From the NCBI GenBank assembly GCA_964434585.1, contig CAYSVN010000033.1, positions 1-12,463 on the forward strand: a stretch of 12,463 nt of DNA. Reading direction: 5' to 3'. This stretch comes from CAYSVN01 sp964434585 (GTDB lineage: Bacteria; Patescibacteriota; Gracilibacteria; Peribacterales; Peribacteraceae). Position 1 is the stretch's first letter, and the number at the start of each line of letters is the position of its first letter. The position numbers and the translations under genes were made by a program. Under the pieces are notes generated by a model. The model saw nothing but the letters and a program-made list of their open reading frames with translations. It was not told where the DNA came from and made no database searches. Below are positions 7,173 to 12,463 of this stretch, one piece after another.

Positions 7173-7370
7173 AAACGACCCGTCTCCGCTTAATGACTGC
7201 TATTTAACACAATGGTTTTATGCTATTTATTAAACCTGATAGCTACGCCGAGGTCTTTGTGAATCCAAATACTTGCATCAAAGACCTCGGCGTAGGCGTA
7301 TCGCCAGCCCCACATCATAAAAAAATAATACCATGACGCACAAAGGGTGCACGCCGGAGACGGGTCGTTT
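7173..7370. repeat. Nested inverted-repeat element, possible structured RNA
   Basis: The whole 247-base spacer between two small genes is dominated by this element. The outer arms AAACGACCCGTCTCCG (7173-7188) and CGGAGACGGGTCGTTT (7355-7370) are perfect 16-base complements. The inner arms CTACGCCGAGGTCTTTG (7243-7259) and CAAAGACCTCGGCGTAG (7279-7295) are perfect 17-base complements around a 19-base loop. Between them TTTTATG (7216-7222) matches CATAAAA (7316-7322), ATGGT (7212-7216) matches ACCAT (7330-7334), GATA (7238-7241) matches TATC (7299-7302), and GCAC/GTGC (7338-7341, 7347-7350) can form a side hairpin. The arms are G+C-rich against an A+T-rich background. No open frame of note lies inside. 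It could be a folded non-coding RNA, a nonautonomous mobile element with terminal repeats, or a terminator with a large insertion in its loop. No clear target-site duplication flanks it. Confidence 0.85.
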
Positions 7371-7382
7371 TATCTAATATTT

Positions 7383-7411
7383 TTGATTACTCAAGAATTA
7401 GATGTTAATAT
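7383..7411 (+). promoter_or_regulatory. Promoter of the 7418 gene, near-leaderless
   Basis: TTGATT (7383-7388) and TAATAT (7406-7411) are spaced by 17 bases, and the -10 ends 6 bases before the ATG at 7418. It begins 12 bases after the inverted-repeat element. Confidence 0.55.
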
Positions 7412-7417
7412 TTGTAT

Positions 7418-7624
7418 ATGAATGATTTTGAAAAAGTACAAGCAACTTATCCTGTAATGAATGATATTACAAACTTAAGTGCTCAGTATAACATTGAGGG
7501 TATTCGTATTTTCACCTCACGACCTTCTACACCCACTCTCACAGAAGAAGTAGCACCAGCTATTCATGGTGCATTATTAGAAACTGTTTCGCTGATAAGT
7601 GAACTTAATAATCAGACATCTTAA
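7418..7624 (+). CDS. Unassigned small protein, 68 residues
   Basis: The product is 68 residues, acidic, with no membrane segment, cysteine or known motif. A predicted N-terminal helix (about 1-25) is followed by IEGIRIFTS (27-35), which could be a strand, a Pro/Thr-rich turn, and a helix (42-64). A TTG two codons upstream (7412) is possible, but the promoter spacing fits the ATG at 7418. The gene has a promoter of its own and converges on rplA, sharing the terminator at 7668-7694. Being so short, it could be a chance frame, but the promoter fit and sensible composition argue that it is real. Confidence 0.55.
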   Translation: MNDFEKVQATYPVMNDITNLSAQYNIEGIRIFTSRPSTPTLTEEVAPAIHGALLETVSLISELNNQTS

Positions 7625-7667
7625 ATTACTTATTCTAAACTATCTCGTTTTAACTTATTAAATTAAA

Positions 7668-7694
7668 AAACCGACACTGTCCACAGGTCGGTTT
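7668..7694. terminator. Bidirectional intrinsic terminator
   Basis: AAACCGAC (7668-7675) pairs with GTCGGTTT (7687-7694), and inside it CTGT (7677-7680) pairs with ACAG (7683-7686), leaving one bulged A and a 2-base loop. On the minus strand the stem runs into a T6 tract, giving a strong terminator for rplK-rplA. On the plus strand it is followed by TTCTTTAT-like sequence and ends the 7418 transcript more weakly. Confidence 0.9.
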
Positions 7695-7716
7695 CTTTAT
7701 ATGTTATTTTTAATTA

Positions 7717-8415
7717 CTACACAACTACTTCGATTCCTGGCCCCATACTTGGAGCAACGTAGATAGAAGTAATGTACGTTGACTTAATACCGCTTGGTTT
7801 TGCTTCGTTAATAGAATCTAAAATAGACTGTAAATTTTCACCAAGTTTAGCAGCACCGAATGACATTTTACCAAACACGGTGTGGATAATTGCTTGCTTA
7901 TCCATTTTAAGATCTAAACGACCCTTCGTAAGTTCACCAATTGTCTTAACAACATCTGGAGTAACTGTACCTGCTTTAGGGTTAGGCATTAATCCTTTTT
8001 GACCAAGTGTTTTAGCAATCTTACCAAGGTTTTTCATAATCGCTGGAACAGCTACTGCAACATCAAAATCAATGTTACCAGCTTCAATACTAGCAATTAA
8101 GTCATCGTTACCAGCAAGAACTGCACCGGCTTTTTTAGCATCTGCAATAAGGTCATCGGTTACAAATGCGGCAATGCGCATTGTTTTACCGGTACCATGT
8201 GGTGGTGAAACGGTTGTACGCACTAATTGATCTGCCTGACGAGGGTCAGCGTTAATACGAATGTGTACTTCGGCAGTACCATCAAAACTAGAAGTGCTTA
8301 ATTCTGGCAAAAGCGTCATTGCTTCTTCTAGAGTATAGGGACGTTCTTCTATTTTTGCAGCAGCTGCTGCGTATTTTTTACCTTTTTTGCGGGCTAGCGC
8401 ACTTTTTGTAGCCAT
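7717..8415 (-). CDS. rplA: 50S ribosomal protein L1
   Basis: L1 binds 23S rRNA at the mobile L1 stalk, helps release deacylated tRNA from the E site, and in many bacteria represses its own operon by binding mRNA. The 232-residue length is typical. Family signatures are PPHGTGKTMRIAAF (71-84) and LGQKGLMPNPKAGTVT (137-152), plus the C-terminal K-S-T-Y-I-x-S-I-Y-V-A-P-S-M-G-P-G. The lysine-rich N-terminus is as expected. It follows rplK after 65 bases containing a hairpin and ends at a strong terminator, so rplJ and rplL are not in this operon. It starts after a CCTTATTATT run, without a Shine-Dalgarno. Confidence 0.97.
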   Translation of the reverse strand: MATKSALARKKGKKYAAAAAKIEERPYTLEEAMTLLPELSTSSFDGTAEVHIRINADPRQADQLVRTTVSPPHGTGKTMRIAAFVTDDLIADAKKAGAVLAGNDDLIASIEAGNIDFDVAVAVPAIMKNLGKIAKTLGQKGLMPNPKAGTVTPDVVKTIGELTKGRLDLKMDKQAIIHTVFGKMSFGAAKLGENLQSILDSINEAKPSGIKSTYITSIYVAPSMGPGIEVVV

Positions 8416-8431
8416 AATAATAAGGGGGAAC

Positions 8432-8464
8432 GTGGTCGTAACGTCAGCCTAGACTGACTGCCAC
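8432..8464 (-). promoter_or_regulatory. Hairpin in the rplK-rplA spacer
   Basis: In the mRNA sense, GTGG, then CA, then GTCAG, a 6-base loop (TCTAGG), CTGAC, then GTTACGA and CCAC. These form two short helices separated by an asymmetric 2x7 internal loop. It lies about 17 bases before the rplA start. Two helices joined by an asymmetric loop are the general shape of L1-binding RNA sites, so translational control by L1 is possible. A processing site or no function at all is equally possible. Confidence 0.4.
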
Positions 8465-8480
8465 ATTAATAAATAGTCGA

Positions 8481-8927
8481 TTATTTTTCAAGCTCTGCTG
8501 GCATACCTTCTACTACAACACCCATGTTAAGTGCCGTACCTGCTAAAATTTTAGCAGCCATGTTCACATCATTGGTATTAAGGTCTGGTAGTTTAATTTC
8601 AGCAATTTTAAGCATTTCTGACCATTGTAATGTGGCCACTTTCTTTTTATTTGGCTCACCACTACCTTTTTTAAGCTTTGCAGCTTCCATAATAAGGCTA
8701 GCTGCAGGTGGCTTTTTACATACAAAATCAAAGCTACGATCATCGTACACAGAAATAACCACCGGAATGTTCTGACCTTGCTGGTCTTTTGTTCGGTCGT
8801 TAAATTGGGTACAGAATGCGTTAATATCCACACCTGCTTGACCAAGAGCTGGTCCTAGCGGAGGAGCTGGATTTGCTTGACCACCACGGGCCATTGCTTT
8901 TACTACTTTTACGATTTGTTTAGCCAT
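8481..8927 (-). CDS. rplK: 50S ribosomal protein L11
   Basis: L11 binds the GTPase-associated region of 23S rRNA and works with elongation and release factors. The 148-residue protein shows the family signatures PPLGPALGQAGVDINAFC (22-39) and PPAASLIMEAAKLKKGSGEP (73-92), and the C-terminal rRNA-binding domain ending A-x-I-L-A-G-T-A-L-N-M-G. It is the first gene of an rplK-rplA operon, as in most bacteria. The nusG/secE neighbours usual upstream are missing. Its promoter places the transcript start at about the ATG, so there is no room for the leader that carries the L1 repression site in E. coli. Confidence 0.97.
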   Translation of the reverse strand: MAKQIVKVVKAMARGGQANPAPPLGPALGQAGVDINAFCTQFNDRTKDQQGQNIPVVISVYDDRSFDFVCKKPPAASLIMEAAKLKKGSGEPNKKKVATLQWSEMLKIAEIKLPDLNTNDVNMAAKILAGTALNMGVVVEGMPAELEK

Positions 8928-8935
8928 AGGCCAGA

Positions 8936-8964
8936 ATTTTAGGGGTTACAGACGGTGAATGCAA
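8936..8964 (-). promoter_or_regulatory. Promoter of rplK-rplA, near-leaderless
   Basis: On the minus strand TTGCAT (8959-8964) and TAAAAT (8936-8941) are spaced by exactly 17 bases. The -10 ends 8 bases before the rplK ATG, predicting a leader of about one base. Confidence 0.65.
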
Positions 8965-8971
8965 GAGAAAA

Positions 8972-9091
8972 TCTAAACGTTGCAAAGGTTAAAGATGTTG
9001 GAGAAGTGGCAAAGGTTTTTGTTTTTTATACTTATCATCAAAACCCCCTTCTAAAACCTCTTATACACCTGCAACTTTTGCAACGTTTAGA
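8972..9091 (-). terminator. Long-loop inverted repeat, possible terminator after the 9087 gene
   Basis: TCTAAACGTTGCAAA (8972-8986) and TTTGCAACGTTTAGA (9077-9091) are perfect 15-base complements. They extend to 19 pairs if one G-T pair is allowed. An inner pair, AGGTTTT (9013-9019) with AAAACCT (9053-9059), nests inside. The 9087 gene's TAA stop lies in one arm, and on the minus strand the second arm runs into ATTTTCTCTT. It could therefore end the gyrA operon, although the enclosed loop of about 90 bases is far larger than a normal terminator loop. GCAAAGGTT occurs twice (8982-8990, 9009-9017). It abuts the rplK -35 and might instead bind a regulator. Confidence 0.55.
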
Positions 9092-9641
9092 GTGAGAGCT
9101 CTTCAATAACTCCTTTTATATCTAGTTCAAATTCATCTTCTATATGAATCTCATAAAAACGCTGACGTACGCGCATTAATATAATTGTTCCTTCGGCTAT
9201 TTTTGGATCTTTAAACTGTAATTTGTTAATAGTCGGCTGACCTGGTTCGCGAGTTGTTATATCTTGTAAACCTGTTACTTCATTCGAAAACGAGGTAAAT
9301 AAAGATTCTTTCATAGCTGCGTATCCATCGTTTACCGCAAGTCCCTCATACCAAGCAATAGAACCAGCAGGTGTGTCGCCATCAAAAATATTAAACTGCT
9401 CTATTGTCTCACCATTTGTTACCACTTGTTGTAGTAGTGTTGTCTGGCTATGTTTAACTGCTTTAAGTTTAGCATCTGTTAAAATGTCTATTGGGTTTTT
9501 TGCAGACTGTTTTACAACACCTGGTGTATCTATTGGTACAATATTTACTGGTGTCGGAGGCCAACCTTCTACGTACATAGCATCAGCCACAGCTAGTCCG
9601 CCAAGTAGTAGAACAAACAACAGAGAAACAAATGTTTTCAT
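9087..9641 (-). CDS. Secreted protein of unknown function
   Basis: The 184-residue product begins with a clear signal peptide: Lys2, a Leu/Val/Phe core (about 4-16) and A-V-A or A-D-A for signal peptidase I at residue 19 or 21. There is no lipobox cysteine, so it is not a lipoprotein. The mature part is soluble, mixed alpha/beta in appearance, with no cysteine and no second membrane segment, ending in an acidic stretch (YEIHIEDEFELDIKGVIEELSL). I do not recognise the family. It starts 9 bases after the gyrA stop and is probably co-transcribed with gyrA. The pairing with gyrase looks positional rather than functional. Its stop lies within the arm of the following inverted repeat. Confidence 0.85.
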   Translation of the reverse strand: MKTFVSLLFVLLLGGLAVADAMYVEGWPPTPVNIVPIDTPGVVKQSAKNPIDILTDAKLKAVKHSQTTLLQQVVTNGETIEQFNIFDGDTPAGSIAWYEGLAVNDGYAAMKESLFTSFSNEVTGLQDITTREPGQPTINKLQFKDPKIAEGTIILMRVRQRFYEIHIEDEFELDIKGVIEELSL

Positions 9642-9650
9642 AAATGATAA

Positions 9651-12257
9651 CTAAGCTTTTTTAGCAGTTTTTTTCTTTTTAATAAGCTCTTTCTCTGCAT
9701 CATCTAATTTTTTAGCAGCTTCTTTTACCTCTGCCTTTACAGCTTCAGTTTCTTCTTTTACTTCTTCTTCTCCTTCGGCAGTAATAACACTCATAGAAGC
9801 AACCGCATCTTTCGCTTTAAGCTTCATTACTATTACTCCTTGGGTGGCACGGCCACGACTTGGAATATCAGTAAGTTCCATACGGATCGTCTGACCTTGC
9901 TTAGAAATACAAATTAAATCACCATCGGTGCCATCCTGTAATACAAATCCTCCAACAATATCACCAGTTTTGGCAGTAAGTTGAGCTGCTTTTACACCAC
10001 TACCACCACGACCTTGGGCGCGGTATTGGTCTACAGCCGTCATTTTACCAAGCCCATTTTCCATTACAACTAGCAAGCTTGATACTTTAGGGTCTTCAAT
10101 AAGGGCGGCGCGCACAACGACATCGTCTTTAGCAAGGCGAATACCACGGACACCAGCAGCGCTACGACCCATTGGGCGGACATCATCTTCTGAGAAGCGA
10201 ATAGCTTTTCCTTTTTTGGTTAATAGGAAAATTTCATCTTCTCCGCTGGTAGCAAGTACCCAACGTAGTTCGTCGTCCCCTTTCATTTTTTGTGCAATTA
10301 ATCCACTCTTACGAATATTGCTAAATTGCTCAATTTCTACACGTTTAATTTGTCCGTGTTTGGTTGCAAAGAATAAGTGTGTTTTATCTTCTACCTTAGA
10401 TTTTAAGATTGCAGTTACGTGCTCATTTGGTTGCAATTGTAGCAAGTTAACAATTGCTTGCCCTTTTGCAATACGGCTTCCTTGTGGTAACTCGTATGCT
10501 GGAATTTGGAATACACGACCGGTATTAGTAAAGAATAGTAAGTCATCGTGGTTCATAACGTGAAGCATGCTTTGAATAACATCATCATCTTTTGTTGTCA
10601 TGCCTTTTACTCCTTTACCACCACGGTTTTGTGCGCGGAATTGGTTAGGGCTAAGGCGCTTAACGTAACCAGTTTCGGTTAACGTTACAATCATTGGTAC
10701 ATTAGGAATGGTGTCTTTAGCATTAAACTTACCAATAGCATGAGAAACAATTTGCGTACGACGCTCATCACCAAAGCGATCTTTCATTTCTGCAAGCTCG
10801 TCTTTCATAATACTATCGATACGCTTCGGGTCAGCTAAAATAGCGTTACACTCTGCAATAAATGCTAGTTTTTCTGCTAGTTCTTCTTCGATTTTCTTAC
10901 GTTCTAGACCAGCAAGTGTCTGCAGTCGCATGTGGAGAATGGCCACTGCTTGAATTTCTGATAGTTTAAACTTTTTAATTAAACCTTCTTTCGCAATTTC
11001 TTTTGTTTTAGAAGCACGAATAAGTGCAATTACTTCATCAATGTTATCAAGCGCGATTTTAAGTCCTTCTAAAATGTGTGCTCGCTCTAATGCTCTATCG
11101 CGTTCGTAGGTTACACGACGGGTAATAACTTCACGACGGTGTGTTAAGAAAATATCCATCATCTCCTTTAAGTTGAGGAGTTTTGGCTGTAGGCCGTCTG
11201 TTAAAGCAATGGTGTTGTACCCAAAACTACTTTGTAATTCGGTATGCTTGTAAAGTTGGTTTAAGATTTTTTGTGGGTAAGCATCTTTTTTCATTTCGAT
11301 GATAATGCGAATACCATCACGGTTAGATTCATCACGAATATCAGAAATACCTTGAATGGTTTTATCGGTTACTAATGATGCCATTTTCATAATCAAATTC
11401 ATTTTATTAACCTGGTATGGTAGCTCCCACACGCGGATACGGTACTTACCGTTTTTCATTTCTTCAATTTCACACTTACTACGTACTTTTACAGACCCAC
11501 GACCAGTGTGGTATGCCTGTGTTAACACCGCTTGGTCGTACACAATTCCTCCTGTTGGGAAATCTGGACCTTTTACGTGCTGTAGTAAGTCATCAATCGT
11601 AGCATCTGGATTATCAGCCAGGTGCATAACAGCATCAACAATTTCGTTAAGATTATGCGGCGGAATGTTTGTTGCCATACCTACTGCAATACCAACGGTA
11701 CCGTTTAAAAGAAGATTTGGTAGTTTTGATGGCAGTACAGTTGGCTCTTTACGCGTTGCATCGTAGTTCCAGTCATAATTAACGGTATCTTTATCTAGAT
11801 CTTTTAATAGTTCGTCGGTCATTTTGCTCATTTTGGCTTCCGTATAACGCATGGCAGCTGGACTATCACCATCAATCGAACCAAAGTTACCTTGCCCGAC
11901 TGCAAGGGGGTAGCGTAGTGAGAAATCCTGCGCTAAACGTGCAAGTGATGGATACACAATACTTTCACCATGTGGGTGGTAGTTACCAGAAACGTCACCA
12001 CAAATCTTAGCACATTTACGCATTTTAGTACGAAGGTTAAGGTCGTTAAGTGTTACCAAGATACGGCGTTGTACCGGCTTTAAACCATCACGAGCATCGG
12101 GTAGAGCACGACTTTTAATAACGCTCATAGCGTATGCTAAGTAGCTTTCTTCCATTTCTGTTACAATTGGCCTTGCCTCTATGTGTCCAATGTTTGAAAC
12201 AGATTGTGGTCCACCAGCTTCTGGTAAGTCTTCTTCAGTTGTGTCGTCGTTTGGCAT
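9651..12257 (-). CDS. gyrA: DNA gyrase subunit A
   Basis: GyrA cuts and rejoins DNA in the A2B2 gyrase that introduces negative supercoils. The 868-residue protein has the usual length. It shows YLAYAMSVIKSRALPDARDG (39-58), the quinolone-determining region (about 87-110), catalytic Tyr138 in AAMRYTE, the GyrA-type DNA-wrapping box Q-N-R-G-G-K-G (543-549; Q-R-R-G-G-K-G in E. coli) and six C-terminal blades. The box points to gyrase rather than topoisomerase IV subunit A. At the positions of E. coli Asp82, Ser83 and Asp87 it has Glu98, Ser99 and Pro103. Proline replaces the acidic residue that helps hold quinolones. A charged tail of about 45 residues (from about 824), rich in Glu then Lys (KKKKTAKKA), follows the last blade. 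An N-terminal extension of about 34 residues precedes the conserved core. gyrB is not in the window. Confidence 0.97.
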   Translation of the reverse strand: MPNDDTTEEDLPEAGGPQSVSNIGHIEARPIVTEMEESYLAYAMSVIKSRALPDARDGLKPVQRRILVTLNDLNLRTKMRKCAKICGDVSGNYHPHGESIVYPSLARLAQDFSLRYPLAVGQGNFGSIDGDSPAAMRYTEAKMSKMTDELLKDLDKDTVNYDWNYDATRKEPTVLPSKLPNLLLNGTVGIAVGMATNIPPHNLNEIVDAVMHLADNPDATIDDLLQHVKGPDFPTGGIVYDQAVLTQAYHTGRGSVKVRSKCEIEEMKNGKYRIRVWELPYQVNKMNLIMKMASLVTDKTIQGISDIRDESNRDGIRIIIEMKKDAYPQKILNQLYKHTELQSSFGYNTIALTDGLQPKLLNLKEMMDIFLTHRREVITRRVTYERDRALERAHILEGLKIALDNIDEVIALIRASKTKEIAKEGLIKKFKLSEIQAVAILHMRLQTLAGLERKKIEEELAEKLAFIAECNAILADPKRIDSIMKDELAEMKDRFGDERRTQIVSHAIGKFNAKDTIPNVPMIVTLTETGYVKRLSPNQFRAQNRGGKGVKGMTTKDDDVIQSMLHVMNHDDLLFFTNTGRVFQIPAYELPQGSRIAKGQAIVNLLQLQPNEHVTAILKSKVEDKTHLFFATKHGQIKRVEIEQFSNIRKSGLIAQKMKGDDELRWVLATSGEDEIFLLTKKGKAIRFSEDDVRPMGRSAAGVRGIRLAKDDVVVRAALIEDPKVSSLLVVMENGLGKMTAVDQYRAQGRGGSGVKAAQLTAKTGDIVGGFVLQDGTDGDLICISKQGQTIRMELTDIPSRGRATQGVIVMKLKAKDAVASMSVITAEGEEEVKEETEAVKAEVKEAAKKLDDAEKELIKKKKTAKKA

Positions 12258-12293
12258 GTACTTCGGGTTTTGTTAAGTAAGTAAGATAGCGGT

Positions 12294-12299
12294 AGTATA
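12294..12299 (-). promoter_or_regulatory. Candidate -10 of gyrA
   Basis: TATACT on the minus strand would start transcription near 12287, giving a leader of about 30 bases. The -35 position holds only a T-run (12317-12322). No Shine-Dalgarno of normal strength precedes the ATG; GAAG is the best match. gyrA thus differs from the near-leaderless genes nearby. Confidence 0.35.
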
Positions 12300-12418
12300 G
12301 CGATGTTTGTCGCAGAAAAAAAGGGGTTAGCGTGCTTTTTTAGAGGAAGAGGCTTTGATTTATCTATGTTCATTTTTGCTAGCGAGCTAACTATATTATT
12401 ATGAATGTTTTTCTCTCT

Positions 12419-12451
12419 ACTTTTTTGTAACCAAAAAAGTAACAAAAAAGT
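12419..12451. repeat. Palindromic A/T-run repeat upstream of gyrA
   Basis: ACTTTTTTG (12419-12427) and CAAAAAAGT (12432-12440) form a perfect 9-base stem with a TAAC loop. A second CAAAAAAGT copy follows at 12443-12451, so either copy can pair with the left arm. On the minus strand this reads as T-runs joined by GTTAC, a type of intergenic palindrome repeated in many bacterial genomes. It may be an interspersed repeat or a terminator of a gene beyond the window edge. The rest of 12258-12418 shows only the gyrA promoter and a TAGC-GA-GCTA near-palindrome at 12379-12388. Confidence 0.6.
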
Positions 12452-12463
12452 TTCGCGCTAGAC

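Noticed and set aside
7249..7260. GAGGTCTTTGT shared with 3934-3944 as a dispersed repeat
   Set aside because: An 11-base match within 12 kb is expected by chance, and the surroundings do not match.
7173..7370. Integron attC site or CRISPR-like array
   Set aside because: There are no integrase core sites of the usual form, no repeated direct units with spacers, and no integrase or cas gene in the window.
7168..7378. TAAT copies (7168-7171 and 7375-7378) as a target-site duplication for the nested repeat
   Set aside because: Four A/T bases are expected by chance here and they do not sit exactly at the ends of the arms.
12179..12445. Minus-strand 88-residue open frame overlapping the gyrA start
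   Set aside because: It runs through the A/T repeat, the gyrA promoter area and the gyrA N-terminus in another frame, with no motif or initiation signal.

Overview
The window is A+T-rich bacterial chromosome. It holds thirteen protein genes, no rRNA, tRNA or CRISPR array, and no recognisable transposase. Housekeeping genes (recF, an RppH-like Nudix gene, a sugar-nucleotide epimerase, ruvB, rplA, rplK, gyrA) are interleaved with small genes I cannot assign. Stop codons are TAA, TAG and TGA, and TGA really ends the Nudix gene, so the ordinary bacterial code applies. The orphan housekeeping genes (recF without dnaA/dnaN/gyrB, ruvB without ruvA/ruvC, rplKA without secE-nusG or rplJL), the unassigned small proteins and the A+T-rich base content suggest a reduced, poorly sampled lineage. 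Candidate Phyla Radiation (Patescibacteria) is my best guess, by inference only.

Layout. At the left, recF (minus) diverges from a plus-strand run: Nudix hydrolase, NAD-dependent epimerase, then two tandem paralogous two-helix membrane proteins. Next comes a unit with its own promoter: a 391-residue predicted helical/coiled-coil protein whose stop overlaps the start of a small acidic protein. ruvB follows with its own promoter, then two more small unassigned proteins separated by a roughly 200-bp nested inverted repeat. A bidirectional terminator at 7668-7694 separates this plus-strand block from the minus-strand block. That block, read right to left, is gyrA, a secreted protein gene 9 bases behind it, a long inverted repeat, then rplK and rplA with a hairpin between them.

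How genes are expressed. None of the starts has a usable Shine-Dalgarno sequence. Instead a -10-like hexamer ends about 6-10 bases before the start codon of seven genes (recF, Nudix, epimerase, the 3998 gene, ruvB, the 7418 gene, rplK). Four of these (recF, ruvB, 7418, rplK) also have a TTG- or TTC-type -35 hexamer exactly 17 bases further upstream. Transcripts would then begin at or within a few bases of the ATG, which means leaderless or nearly leaderless mRNAs. Genes inside operons instead start after short A+T-rich runs.

The least explained parts are the nested inverted repeat at 7173-7370, two other long-loop inverted repeats in gene spacers (1187-1291 and 8972-9091), the paralogous membrane-protein pair, and the small acidic or helical proteins around ruvB. 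GyrA carries proline where Escherichia coli GyrA has the quinolone-contacting Asp87.
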